The notes under the pieces: generated by a model
Seen by the model: the letters and a program-made list of their open reading frames with translations, nothing else
The model's database searches: none
Told to the model about the DNA's origin: nothing
Translations under genes and position numbers: made by a program
Origin: CALODP01 sp942492055
GTDB taxonomy: Bacteria; Bacteroidota; Ignavibacteria; Ignavibacteriales; Melioribacteraceae
Reading direction: 5' to 3'
Length of the DNA stretch: 64,000 bases
Assembly: GCA_942492055.1 (NCBI GenBank)
Contig: CALODP010000019.1
Location: 682,001-746,000, forward strand
Part shown: positions 25,672-34,736 of the stretch, piece after piece
Layout: every line of letters starts with the position of its first letter
Numbering within the stretch: position 1 is the first letter of the stretch

Positions 25672-26907
25672 CTAGAAATTTATTGTAGTCAAAAAATATC
25701 CCCAAGTAGAGATATCGTCACCTTTTTGCGGTAGTGGATTTCCGGCATCCTTCATTATCTCTCCCGGTCCGAAAAGAGAAAACCCCAATTGAAAATTCGT
25801 ATTCGCATCGTATTCATATGTGGCCGAAAAATCGGCTTCCCATCCGAAGTCTTTCGACGCATTACCATTAACCAATGTGTAATCCTCATTCCCCCGGAAG
25901 AGATGAAACTTAAGTGAGGTTGATAATTCCTTTGCCGGAACAATCGAGACTGTTCCGTGGATATCCATTAACCCCAATCCAAGCGTATGAGCCGGAATAT
26001 TAAGGAAGTAATCCATAAATCCATAATACTTGTGGTTTGTTGCGTATATGGTATTAAATACTTTGTAATCGCTATCCCCGAGATTATCATCACCACTCAA
26101 GTAATCCAAGCCAACCATGATTTTCGGTTTTATCGGCGACTCAAATTTTAATCCGGCATTATACGCAAACATGAAGGCCTTAACATCCTGGTTGATACCC
26201 AGATTTGTAATATCTCCTAATTGGTAAGCGAATTCGGCTTCGTGAAAGAACTTCTTCATAATTCCTTTTACATAAAAACCCAAAGTAGTTCTGGTCAGTT
26301 GATCAGAATCCCAGATGTTCTCATTTAATCCGAATAGAATAGCGGAATGAGTGCATGATATTTTGAAGTTCGCTGTTACTCCCATAAAATAGAGATCGAG
26401 TGCGTCGCCGAAGTTAAACTGTTCCGAAATATTAAAACCGAATGTTTCAAGAGTCACCCCTTGAAGATAGATTTTCGCCACACCTCCGTCGAAGCTTCTT
26501 CCCACATTGCTCCAGCCTACAGCCCCGACAAGTCTTTGAGGACCAATAACATATTCCATTCTTCCGAGTTTTACATCCACAGGTAATTTGAAAAAGTTAT
26601 TCATCTGAACAAAAGCTTGATGAACATCCAGATTCTGAGAATTGGCCAATGTACTTACTTCCGTTCCGAATATTCTGGAATCCTGAATTTGGATATAGCC
26701 GGTTATTATTTCACTTGGTGTAAACTTCGCTCCCATCCTGGTGCGTAATTCGGAAAAACCAAACGGATCGGTGTCGTTATCAAAATCTCTTCCGTCCATT
26801 GTTGCACGATGTCTGATTTGAGCGTCGAAACTTACTTTCGATTGAGCGTACGAGAGCTCTGCAAGGAACAACAAAGCTATAACAAAATAGAAAAATCTCT
26901 TTCTCAT
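25672..26907 (-). CDS. Outer-membrane porin, alginate-export family-like
   Basis: 411 residues with a signal peptide ending near residue 21 (LSYAQSK). The mature protein begins VSFDAQIRHRATMDGRDF and then has RTRMGAKFTPSEIITGYIQIQDSRIFG, LGRMEYVIGPQRLVGAVGWSN and many amphipathic strands, ending in F. This pattern suits the alginate_exp family (PF13372) of 16- to 18-stranded barrels. It lies 21 bases after nrfA on the same strand, so it may be the last gene of the nitrite-reduction operon and could admit nitrite or release ammonium (inference). Confidence 0.72.
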   Translation of the reverse strand: MRKRFFYFVIALLFLAELSYAQSKVSFDAQIRHRATMDGRDFDNDTDPFGFSELRTRMGAKFTPSEIITGYIQIQDSRIFGTEVSTLANSQNLDVHQAFVQMNNFFKLPVDVKLGRMEYVIGPQRLVGAVGWSNVGRSFDGGVAKIYLQGVTLETFGFNISEQFNFGDALDLYFMGVTANFKISCTHSAILFGLNENIWDSDQLTRTTLGFYVKGIMKKFFHEAEFAYQLGDITNLGINQDVKAFMFAYNAGLKFESPIKPKIMVGLDYLSGDDNLGDSDYKVFNTIYATNHKYYGFMDYFLNIPAHTLGLGLMDIHGTVSIVPAKELSTSLKFHLFRGNEDYTLVNGNASKDFGWEADFSATYEYDANTNFQLGFSLFGPGEIMKDAGNPLPQKGDDISTWGYFLTTINF

Positions 26908-26928
26908 ATATTCCTCCGTGATTTGCGA

Positions 26929-28428
26929 TTATTTTGGGGAATCATATTTTATCAGACTTCCCTGACGAGCTTTTGCTTTTTTATCCCATTCTTTTGCCGT
27001 CGTATTTAAGAAGTTTGCTTTGTCTTCATTAAGATATTTCATATCTAGCCCGACAACTTGCTGAGCTTTTGCTTTAGTGGAATAATCCGGTAACTTAGGT
27101 GGATAATTCACACCGTGCTTTACAAGAACAAGGGCTAATTCTCTTCTAGCTTCTTCGGCTTTTTGTATCGAAGTCCCTATTACTCTCATTGCCTCAGTAG
27201 GTGAATGAAATCCTAAACCGTTTGCTGCGGCAACCCAGTCCCATCTCCACTGAGCGTGACGAATTAACATCAACGCATTTTTCATTTCATCTCCTTTAGC
27301 CCCTTTTTCCCAAGCGATTGCCGCTTCGAGATGGGCTTTGGCTATCGCGTCTTCTGCCAAATGACGCAATTCTTCCAAACGATCCTGTCTTTCATATACA
27401 TCTTTCACCAATCTATCTGTTTCTTCTCTATGACATACCTGACAAGAATTCGCTACATTATTCAGAGGACTTTGCACATGGTGATCCGTGAATTTTACTC
27501 CACCTTCGCTCTTATATGGCATATGACAATCAGCGCATGATACTCCCCGTTGAGCGTGAATTCCGGTTGTAAACAATTCGTAATCGGGATGCTGGGCTTT
27601 CAACATCGGAGCTTTGCTCAACTTGTGAGTCCAATCGGAAAATTCCATCTCATCATAATACTTTTCCATCTCTTCGGCACTAAATCCTTTGTCCCACGGG
27701 AAGGTTAGATATTTTTCTTTTTTCCCTTTGAAGTAATACTCAACATGACATTGAGCGCAAACAAGAGAACGCATTTCCTGACGTGAAAAATCTTCCATCT
27801 TTTTCCCCTGCCTTTCAAAGGCCTCAGCCAAAGCGGGACGGGTTATTCTCAAATTCATCGTTTCTGGATCGTGGCAATCCCCACACCCAATCGGATTTAC
27901 AACTTCATCTCCGAGATCTTTCCAACTTCCTTTGTAAAATTCACCTACTCCCATCTTCTCCATCATCCTTGGAACATCAGGGGATTTACATGTCCAACAG
28001 GTTGCAGGCATCGGACTTACTTCATTTCCTCCGGTACGCAATGTATTACGAATATCCGCCACAGCGTAGGCGTGCCCTCTACCTTGATTATAATCTTTCG
28101 AGAATCCGTATCCGCCCCACATTATTACAAGATTAGGATACAGCTCAAGATAATCGGTCATAGCCGATCCACCATGCTTACTCTTGAAATCTGTTTCGAG
28201 CGTTTTCATGTATGTTTCATATTCTCGCGGGAAATTCTCCCCCCATACTTCGTTTCTTGCTTCATCTTTCGGAATCGGTTTAACCATTTGTAATGTATAC
28301 TGCCCTTCACCTCTCCTCTCAACTATCGAGGAGGCAAACAGCCCTAGAATAAAGACGATCAGAGCTGTTACAACAAACAATGTCCAATTTAATATCGGTT
28401 TTCTTTTACCGTTTTGGTTTCCAGCCAT
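26929..28428 (-). CDS. nrfA: Ammonia-forming cytochrome c nitrite reductase, catalytic subunit
   Basis: 499 residues. An N-terminal membrane segment (14-34) serves as signal or anchor. The catalytic haem motif is CWTCK (144-148), with lysine in place of histidine, which is diagnostic of NrfA. Four classical c-haem sites follow: CGDCH, CAQCH, CADCH and CQVCH. It reduces nitrite to ammonium with six electrons in the periplasm, taking electrons from NrfH. Calcium-site and active-site neighbours such as the HAQRGVSCADCHMPY stretch are intact. It follows nrfH by 29 bases in one operon. Confidence 0.96.
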   Translation of the reverse strand: MAGNQNGKRKPILNWTLFVVTALIVFILGLFASSIVERRGEGQYTLQMVKPIPKDEARNEVWGENFPREYETYMKTLETDFKSKHGGSAMTDYLELYPNLVIMWGGYGFSKDYNQGRGHAYAVADIRNTLRTGGNEVSPMPATCWTCKSPDVPRMMEKMGVGEFYKGSWKDLGDEVVNPIGCGDCHDPETMNLRITRPALAEAFERQGKKMEDFSRQEMRSLVCAQCHVEYYFKGKKEKYLTFPWDKGFSAEEMEKYYDEMEFSDWTHKLSKAPMLKAQHPDYELFTTGIHAQRGVSCADCHMPYKSEGGVKFTDHHVQSPLNNVANSCQVCHREETDRLVKDVYERQDRLEELRHLAEDAIAKAHLEAAIAWEKGAKGDEMKNALMLIRHAQWRWDWVAAANGLGFHSPTEAMRVIGTSIQKAEEARRELALVLVKHGVNYPPKLPDYSTKAKAQQVVGLDMKYLNEDKANFLNTTAKEWDKKAKARQGSLIKYDSPK

Positions 28429-28457
28429 TTTTCCCTCTCTTTATTTTCAATTTCCAT

Positions 28458-29048
28458 TTAGTTCGGAATTATTGACGGAAGCTTCGGAACTCTGGCATAG
28501 GGAGCCGAAGAAAGACTGTGTACTCTTCCGTGTGGTGTTTCTCTGTGGCAATCCCAACATACCTGGTCAGTATCGTCGTGAATTGCTTTAGCGTTGATTG
28601 ACCTTAATGAAACCGGATGCAAATAATTCGAATGGCAGCGAATACAATTCTCTTGAACAACCTCTTTTCCGGCATCCTTTATTCTGATTACCTGAGGTTC
28701 CATTTTGAATGTAAACATTGATGCGTGACGCAAACCGTCACTTGCTTTGAATAGATATTTTCGAAAAAAATTGTCGTGGGGAACATGACAATCATTGCAG
28801 TTTGTTACTTTTCCGTGGCTACCCCGTTCCCATGTCTCGTATTCCGGTGTCATTACATGACAATTTACGCACGCCCTCGGATCGTCCGATAAATAAGATA
28901 CTGCGTTCGATACGTAGAATACGTTGATAATGATTCCCAAACATATTCCCAGTAATATTGACACCGGCAAACGCCACTCCGACGGGGGGGAGATCTTATG
29001 GAGCAGCCTTTTCAGCCTTTGTTTTTTGTAGTTGGGAGTTGTCGCCAT
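28458..29048 (-). CDS. nrfH: NrfH/NapC-family tetrahaem quinol dehydrogenase
   Basis: 196 residues. One membrane helix (27-49) anchors a periplasmic tetrahaem domain with CVNCH, CNDCH, CIRCH and CWDCH, plus the MTPEY context near the first haem typical of NrfH, where Met ligates haem 1. It oxidises menaquinol and passes electrons to NrfA. AGGAG precedes the ATG even though the start lies 53 bases inside the preceding ferredoxin gene, so the two genes overlap and are probably coupled. Confidence 0.95.
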   Translation of the reverse strand: MATTPNYKKQRLKRLLHKISPPSEWRLPVSILLGICLGIIINVFYVSNAVSYLSDDPRACVNCHVMTPEYETWERGSHGKVTNCNDCHVPHDNFFRKYLFKASDGLRHASMFTFKMEPQVIRIKDAGKEVVQENCIRCHSNYLHPVSLRSINAKAIHDDTDQVCWDCHRETPHGRVHSLSSAPYARVPKLPSIIPN

Positions 29049-30129
29049 ACGCTTCTCCTGTTTCAGATTGTTGATTTAGCTTTTCAATATCTCTAGTACT
29101 ACGTGGATGTCCGTATGCCTCTATATTTTTATAGTACTCTCTATATTCCTCTTTTGAGATTTTGTTATCCCAATTATCAGTCAACATTCCAATTACAAGC
29201 ACAGCGACAAAAATTCCTACAATTCCTATTGCAACCCTTTTCTTATTATTCTTTCTTCCCGAAATTCCATTTCTAAGTTCCAAAGTATTATTAACAGGAC
29301 AAACATCCACACAGTTCAAACAAGTGGAGCATTCATCCGAAAAAACTTTGTTTGATTTATCAACTTTAATCCTGGCCGGACACGCCTTAGAGCACAATCC
29401 GCAGTCTATACAACTATCCAGGTTCCTTTTTATTTTGTTCGGACTAAATAGGGAAAAGATCCCGAGAAGCGCGCCGTAAGGACATAAATACCTGCACCAA
29501 AAATTTCGTATCACAACTGAGAGTAGAAATAATACCGCGATTACAATCAAAGCGGTTTCGGAAATATTGGCAAAGAAATAATACATCTTTATATCGGCAG
29601 TAATGTTGTAAGGACTATCCAGAAATGCTTTCAACGCAAATGAGGTCATCAGAAAAAAGATTGAATAGACGAAAAACCCAAGTAATAAATACTTCAGACT
29701 TCTTAGTATATAATCAACAGGGCGGGGGAGTCTATAGACTTTCCCAAATAACTTTTTTTGAAGCTTTTCTCCCGCTTCTCCGATGTACTCCGATAGAGTA
29801 CCGATTGGACAAATCCAACTGCAAAATGATTTTCCGAAAACAAAAGATACGATTACAACGGCGAACAGTATAAATAATCCGGCAGGATGCGCCTCATGTA
29901 TTTCACCGGTCTGCGCAAAGTAATAAAAGCTCATCAAAGAGGAAATAGGAAGAAAAGCCTCGGCTCCGGGTGGGCGTGATTGAAACGCGCTATGTCCATT
30001 CGTTTCTAGCCACTCAACAAAAAGATAAAACTCTATTCCGATCCAGACACAGATTCCTACAAATAGCAGTTGAATCCAACCACGATATTCTTGGATCGAT
30101 CCTTCTTTATTTCTAATTATTTTCTTCAC
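28996..30129 (-). CDS. NapH-like membrane-bound polyferredoxin
   Basis: 377 residues. Five hydrophobic segments are visible. Two cytosolic loops carry CSWICPIGTLSEYIGE and CRYLCPYGALLG, the paired CxxxCP motifs of the NapH/NosR/RdxA family. Two [4Fe-4S] sites follow, CIDCGLCSKACP and CSTCLNCVDVCP. A further TM helix and a tail of about 50 residues complete it. NapH-type proteins pass electrons from quinol across the membrane. Here the gene heads the nrfH-nrfA operon and overlaps nrfH, suggesting an extra electron entry or a role in maturing the nitrite reductase (inference). Confidence 0.88.
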   Translation of the reverse strand: MKKIIRNKEGSIQEYRGWIQLLFVGICVWIGIEFYLFVEWLETNGHSAFQSRPPGAEAFLPISSLMSFYYFAQTGEIHEAHPAGLFILFAVVIVSFVFGKSFCSWICPIGTLSEYIGEAGEKLQKKLFGKVYRLPRPVDYILRSLKYLLLGFFVYSIFFLMTSFALKAFLDSPYNITADIKMYYFFANISETALIVIAVLFLLSVVIRNFWCRYLCPYGALLGIFSLFSPNKIKRNLDSCIDCGLCSKACPARIKVDKSNKVFSDECSTCLNCVDVCPVNNTLELRNGISGRKNNKKRVAIGIVGIFVAVLVIGMLTDNWDNKISKEEYREYYKNIEAYGHPRSTRDIEKLNQQSETGEAYGDNSQLQKTKAEKAAP

Positions 30130-30261
30130 AGTTCCTCGAACAATTTCTTCTGGTTATTCCGGGGAGGAAGAATCTATAATCGGAATATATAATCTGATAT
30201 TAACTTACGAGATTATACCTTCTTTGTCAACTATAAAATGTTTTCACATCCGATATTAATT

Positions 30262-30783
30262 TCAGCAGTCAAATCCTTTTCGGGAGGTGATTCCTTCTTG
30301 ATAATAATGCTTTATATCTCTCATTTCTGTTACCAAATCAGCCTTCTCTATTATCTCCGCCGGTGCGTATCTCCCGGTCAGGATTAGCTCCACTTTCTCT
30401 GGCTTGGAATCGATAAATTCAATGAGTTCGTCAATCGATACTACTCCGAAATAGACTCCCACCAAGGATTCATCGAGTATTATCAAATCATATTCACATG
30501 AAAGCATCTTCTCATAGGCAATTTTCATTGCCCGTTTTGTCTTCGCAATCTCTTCCGTTGGAGCTTTCTCCTTACGGAATACCCAGTCATCCTTGCCGAC
30601 TTTTAATAACTCAATTTTCCCCTCTAAACCATTAAGAATTTCTTGTTCCGAGTAAGGAAAATCTTTCATTATTTGCAGTATAAAAACTCTCATTCCATTT
30701 CCCGCGCATCTTATAGCCGCCCCGATAGCCGCGGAAGTTTTTCCTTTTCCGTTTACCGTATAGACTTGTATCATCCCTTTCAT
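30262..30783 (-). CDS. Cob(I)yrinic acid a,c-diamide adenosyltransferase (CobO/BtuR type)
   Basis: 173 residues, normal for the family. The P-loop-like GKGKTSAA is at 12-19, followed by GNGMRVFILQIMKDFPYSEQEI, and the Walker-B region is CEYDLIILDESLVGVYFG. It ends ELILTGRYAPAEIIEKADLVTEMRDIKHYYQEGI, very close to the CobO/CobA/BtuR signature (PF02572). It transfers adenosyl from ATP to cobalt in corrinoids, for salvage or synthesis of adenosylcobalamin. No other cobalamin genes are in the window. Start supported by the MIQVYTVNGKGK opening. Confidence 0.93.
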   Translation of the reverse strand: MKGMIQVYTVNGKGKTSAAIGAAIRCAGNGMRVFILQIMKDFPYSEQEILNGLEGKIELLKVGKDDWVFRKEKAPTEEIAKTKRAMKIAYEKMLSCEYDLIILDESLVGVYFGVVSIDELIEFIDSKPEKVELILTGRYAPAEIIEKADLVTEMRDIKHYYQEGITSRKGFDC

Positions 30784-30997
30784 TTCTGTCCCGCCAATTG
30801 TTTTTACTGCTCAATATACTCTTTTCTTTTTATTTCGAAAATCATTCTCTTTTTCCTAAATATCTTTCCGTTACACTATAGAAAAGAAAAACAATTCATT
30901 TTATTCATTTGCTTGAATAAGATTTTTCTTTCTACTAATTTGTGGCTTAACTTTAATTCAAGTGGCGTCAACCAAGCAATTTATTTGTGAGGAAATC

Positions 30998-32830
30998 ATG
31001 GCAGAAAAACTTATCGAATGCGTCCCGAATTTTTCCGAAGGGAAAAACATGGATGTTATAAACCAAATTACCGGTACTATTGAAAAAGTTGACGGAGTAA
31101 GACTTCTGGATGTAGATCCGGGTGCGGATATGAACAGAACTGTTGTTACTTTTGTCGGATCACCCGAAGGAGTAAAAGAAGCAGCGTTTCAAGCGATTAA
31201 GAAAGCTTCTGAATTAATAGATATGTCCGTTCATACCGGTTCTCACCCGAGAATGGGGGCTACTGACGTTTGCCCTTTCATTCCTGTTAGCGGTGTTACA
31301 ATAGAAGAATGTGTTGAACTTTCCAAAGAAGTCGGGAAACGAGTCGGAGAAGAACTCGGAATACCTATTTACCTGTACGAAAAATCGGCGCAAAAACCGG
31401 AAAGAGAAAATTTGGCGGTTATTCGAAAAGGGGAATACGAAGCATTACCCGAAAAAATGAAAAACCCGGAATGGGCTCCGGATTTCGGACCGGCGCAATT
31501 CAACGCGCAATCGGGAGCTACGGTTATGGGTGTTAGAGAATTTCTGATCGCCTATAATATCAGCCTAAATACAAGAGAATCAAAATACGCTACTGACATC
31601 GCTTTTGAGTTAAGAGAAAAAGGACGATCGGCTAGAAACGGAAATACAAAACCATTTTACTTCAAGGGGGGTAATATTCTTCAATATACCGAAGGAAATT
31701 ATCCTTGCGGATTGGATGATTTCGTTGGAAGTACAATTGAAGAAACAATTGAGCATTGCAAAACCGTTCACGGATATGATCTTCCGGAACTCCTTTTGCT
31801 CAACGGAATTAATCCCGCTAATACCGAAGGTCAATCGGTAAAAATTCCGGGGAAATTCAAATTTTGTAAGGCTATCGGATGGATGGTTGACGAATACGAT
31901 CGTGCCCAGATTTCGATTAACTTAACAAACTATAAAGTAACTTCAACTCACCACGTTCTTGATGAAACTAGAAAACTCGCCGCCGAAAGAGGTCTGGTTG
32001 TCACCGGTAGCGAAATCGTAGGAATGGTTCCTTATCCGGCACTTTTGGAAACAGGGAAGTATTATCTCACCAAACAAGGACGCTCTGCAGGCATTCCGAT
32101 AAGAGACATCCTCGAGACAGCTGTTCAATCTCTCGGATTAAAAGATGTGGCTGATTTCATAATCGAAGAAAGAGTTCTCGGACTGCCGAAAAACCTCGAT
32201 ACAGCTTTGGTTGAAATGAAAGTAACCGACTTTACCGATGAAGTCTCTCGAGAATCCCCGGCTCCTGGCGGTGGTTCAATCGCTGCTTTGGCAGGTGCTT
32301 TGGGTGCTTCACTCTCCTCTATGGTTGCTAATCTCACCGCTAATAAAAGAGGTAGCGAAGCGATCGATGAAATACTCAACAACGCTGCCGACAAATGCCA
32401 AAACATAAAGGACCAACTGATTAAAGCGGTTGATGAAGATACCAATGCATTCAACGCCTACATGGACGCAAGAAGACTCCCCCGAAAAACCGAGGAACAA
32501 AAACGTATTCGTGAAAAAGCTATGCAAGACGGGCTCAAACAAGCGGTACTGGTTCCATTATCTACAGCAAAGCTCAGTTTCGAAGCTGTTGTTATTGCAG
32601 ACGCTGTTGCGCGACACGGGAACCCGAATTCGATAACCGATGTTGGTGTCGGAGCACAAATAGCATATACCGGTGTGTTAGGAGGAGTTTATAACGTTCT
32701 GATTAATCTTAAGGAAATTAAAGATTCTGACTTTACAGATGAAATGAGAAAAGAATGTGATCGTCTGAAAAACGAAGGAAAGGAAAAACTGGAGACAGTT
32801 TTGAATTTCGTAGAAAGTAAACTCGGATAA
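30998..32830 (+). CDS. ftcD: Bifunctional glutamate formimidoyltransferase / formimidoyltetrahydrofolate cyclodeaminase
   Basis: 610 residues from ATG 30998 (MAEKLIECVPNFSEG), with GAGG just upstream; an upstream GTG at 30962 is unlikely. Residues 1-180 and 180-330 match the two formiminotransferase subdomains (RLLDVDPGADMNRTVVTFVG, then HTGSHPRMGATDVCPF). A linker follows, and the last 210 residues match the cyclodeaminase domain (PF04961: SPAPGGGSIAALAGALGASL). The fusion transfers the formimino group of formiminoglutamate, from histidine breakdown, to tetrahydrofolate and then deaminates it to methenyl-THF. It is longer than the 541-residue animal enzyme. No hut genes adjoin it. Confidence 0.94.
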   Translation: MAEKLIECVPNFSEGKNMDVINQITGTIEKVDGVRLLDVDPGADMNRTVVTFVGSPEGVKEAAFQAIKKASELIDMSVHTGSHPRMGATDVCPFIPVSGVTIEECVELSKEVGKRVGEELGIPIYLYEKSAQKPERENLAVIRKGEYEALPEKMKNPEWAPDFGPAQFNAQSGATVMGVREFLIAYNISLNTRESKYATDIAFELREKGRSARNGNTKPFYFKGGNILQYTEGNYPCGLDDFVGSTIEETIEHCKTVHGYDLPELLLLNGINPANTEGQSVKIPGKFKFCKAIGWMVDEYDRAQISINLTNYKVTSTHHVLDETRKLAAERGLVVTGSEIVGMVPYPALLETGKYYLTKQGRSAGIPIRDILETAVQSLGLKDVADFIIEERVLGLPKNLDTALVEMKVTDFTDEVSRESPAPGGGSIAALAGALGASLSSMVANLTANKRGSEAIDEILNNAADKCQNIKDQLIKAVDEDTNAFNAYMDARRLPRKTEEQKRIREKAMQDGLKQAVLVPLSTAKLSFEAVVIADAVARHGNPNSITDVGVGAQIAYTGVLGGVYNVLINLKEIKDSDFTDEMRKECDRLKNEGKEKLETVLNFVESKLG

Positions 32831-32854
32831 GATTTATAGAAAATAAAATGTTGT

Positions 32855-32914
32855 AATCGCTGACTCTTACATTTCTCTGTTTTTTTGGAATATGTATCGG
32901 TCAGCGATTTTTTT
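32855..32914 (+). terminator. Rho-independent terminator
   Basis: AATCGCTGAC and GTCAGCGATT pair, followed by a run of T, just past the ftcD stop. The 35-base loop is unusually long. Confidence 0.7.
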
Positions 32915-32943
32915 GATGATGCGTATCATCAACATCAATTAGT

Positions 32944-33789
32944 CTACCCCTTTGCCGGAGCTCCTATTGTTATTGCGTTCTTCGAAACTCCTAATGGTGA
33001 GTTTTCCCCTTTAAGCATTCTCCATGAATAACCGGCTTCTTCCATCCCTTCCAGTTTTCTGAAGTAATCAACTACTTCGATATTAGTTTTCAAAACTCCT
33101 ATCCTAAATGGTGTTTCTCCGGTTTCAACCGCCAAAGCATGCAACATTTCTTTGATTTCGATCTCTCTGTCGAGCAGAACCATCGGACCAACAGCAATAA
33201 TCCCGTTTGCCTTACGTGCAAAAATATATCCGAGTATTTTTCCACCGACTTGATATTTCTTACATAGAGTAGGATAACTCCCGAGTACTAATTTCAAATA
33301 GGCACTTCTGTCTGTTCCGAATACTTCACGATCAATTGAAAATATTGTATCGAGATCTTCTTCGATAATATTTGTAATAGCCTCATTCTCCATAGGAACA
33401 ACATTACCTTTAAATCGTAAAGAAGGACATACTTTCGTGAATCCTAATTTCTCATACATTCCAACCGCTTTTATATCACCATCCAATTGTATAGATTTGC
33501 ATCCGGATGATTTCAAATAATCCAATGCGGAAAGCATAAAATTCTTGCCGAATCCTCTTCCTCTATATTCTTTCTTTACTATTAATTCACCTATGAAACC
33601 GTGCTTTCCGTAGTTAGTGGCTACGCAAATTCCGGCTCTCTTTTCATCGGTAATTCCGATGAAACATCCGTCATGATCATTTTCAAGAAAAGACTTAAAT
33701 ACATCCGCTGTCTCTGTTGTCCAACCTTCGTTTTGTGTACATTCCGTAGCGAAATCGATATCCTCTCTAGTCATATTTCGGATATACAT
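32944..33789 (-). CDS. GNAT-family N-acetyltransferase with C-terminal second GNAT-like domain
   Basis: 281 residues. The first 135 are a GNAT domain: GFIGELIVKKEYRGRGFGKN holds the acetyl-CoA loop (R/Q-x-x-G-x-G/A), then SIQLDGDIKAVGMYEKLGF. The second half resembles the Acetyltransf_18 domain (PF18014; SIDREVFGTDRSAYLKLVLG), which lacks its own clear CoA loop. Two-domain enzymes of this type are common in bacteria and acylate unknown small molecules or proteins. Monocistronic. Confidence 0.85.
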   Translation of the reverse strand: MYIRNMTREDIDFATECTQNEGWTTETADVFKSFLENDHDGCFIGITDEKRAGICVATNYGKHGFIGELIVKKEYRGRGFGKNFMLSALDYLKSSGCKSIQLDGDIKAVGMYEKLGFTKVCPSLRFKGNVVPMENEAITNIIEEDLDTIFSIDREVFGTDRSAYLKLVLGSYPTLCKKYQVGGKILGYIFARKANGIIAVGPMVLLDREIEIKEMLHALAVETGETPFRIGVLKTNIEVVDYFRKLEGMEEAGYSWRMLKGENSPLGVSKNAITIGAPAKG

Positions 33790-33881
33790 ATAGCCTCCGT
33801 GTTAGTTTAAAGCGAAAACAACTCTATTAACCATTTCTAAACTACTAATGATTTTAAAAATAGAGGGTTTCTGTTACTGAT

Positions 33882-34334
33882 TTAGTCAGGGTATCTGCGG
33901 AATAGCTTCAATACCCATCGGTGGAATTTGTGGATCGATTCCACCGGCTCGGCGTACATTAGGATACACGCCTTATCAACATAATGAAATTGATTATTCG
34001 CGCAATACTCTCTCGTCTCTTCGGAGCTTGCGCCTTGCTGCAACCATACGGATTTTAACCCAACTTCATTCGCTTCTTTGAGTAATTCCACAGAAGAAGC
34101 CGGGGGTAGATTAATTAGGATCCCCTCCGTATCCTTTGGTAGCTCGGCTAGAGATCTGTAACATTTCTCTCCGTCCAATATCTCGGTGTGCGGATTTACA
34201 GGATAAACTTCGTATCCCTTCTTGCGCAACTCTTTGTAGAGAACATTCCCGAACTTCTCTCCGTTCCGCGATACACCTGCCAAAGCAACCTTCTTGTAGG
34301 CTACGAATTTCTTTATGTCTTCTAACTTACTCAC
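33882..34334 (-). CDS. CoA-binding domain protein (YccU type)
   Basis: 150 residues, the whole length being a CoA-binding Rossmann-like domain (PF13380): KKVALAGVSRNGEKFGNVLY, then GYEVYPVNPHTEILDGEKCY, then SVWLQQGASSEETREYC. Stand-alone members bind CoA or acyl-CoA, and their function is unclear. The gene ends with basic residues (LKLFRRYPD). Monocistronic, next to the region with DnaA-box-like sites. Confidence 0.87.
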   Translation of the reverse strand: MSKLEDIKKFVAYKKVALAGVSRNGEKFGNVLYKELRKKGYEVYPVNPHTEILDGEKCYRSLAELPKDTEGILINLPPASSVELLKEANEVGLKSVWLQQGASSEETREYCANNQFHYVDKACILMYAEPVESIHKFHRWVLKLFRRYPD

Positions 34335-34736
34335 TAGTTGGATTTTTTCCGTTTTAACCTTTTTACCGCTGTAAAATATACATATATTGTCAAAACCACA
34401 ACAAATAAATAAACTTTAGAGCACTCCCTCGAAGAAGCGTAAATTCTTCGTTTTTCGCTAATTAGAGGCATTTTATATTTTTCGGAATAAAAGTTATCCA
34501 CATTCCCATTGATTTATAACCCTAAAAAGGGGGAAAACTCCCTAAAACAGAAAAAGTGCGAATATGAACCATAATCGCACTTTTTAAACCCTTAAATAGA
34601 AGTCTATTATCTTCTTTACAGTGTACATCTGTACATATTTTCACTTATCAACATGTTATCAACATTTTAAAAACTTTATTTTCACACGAAATTTCCACTT
34701 TTTAAAGCTTTAAATAATCGGCGCCACTATCTTCTT
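34335..34736. other. AT-rich intergenic region with three DnaA-box-like 9-mers
   Basis: A perfect TTATCCACA lies at 34494-34502 and TTATCAACA at 34645-34653 and 34656-34664. Two related 40-base direct repeats (CACTTTTTAAA...TATCTTCTTT) begin near 34577 and 34695. The palindrome TGTACATCTGTACA lies near 34622-34635. No gene is seen. It could be a DnaA-binding regulatory region or part of an origin. Confidence 0.4.
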
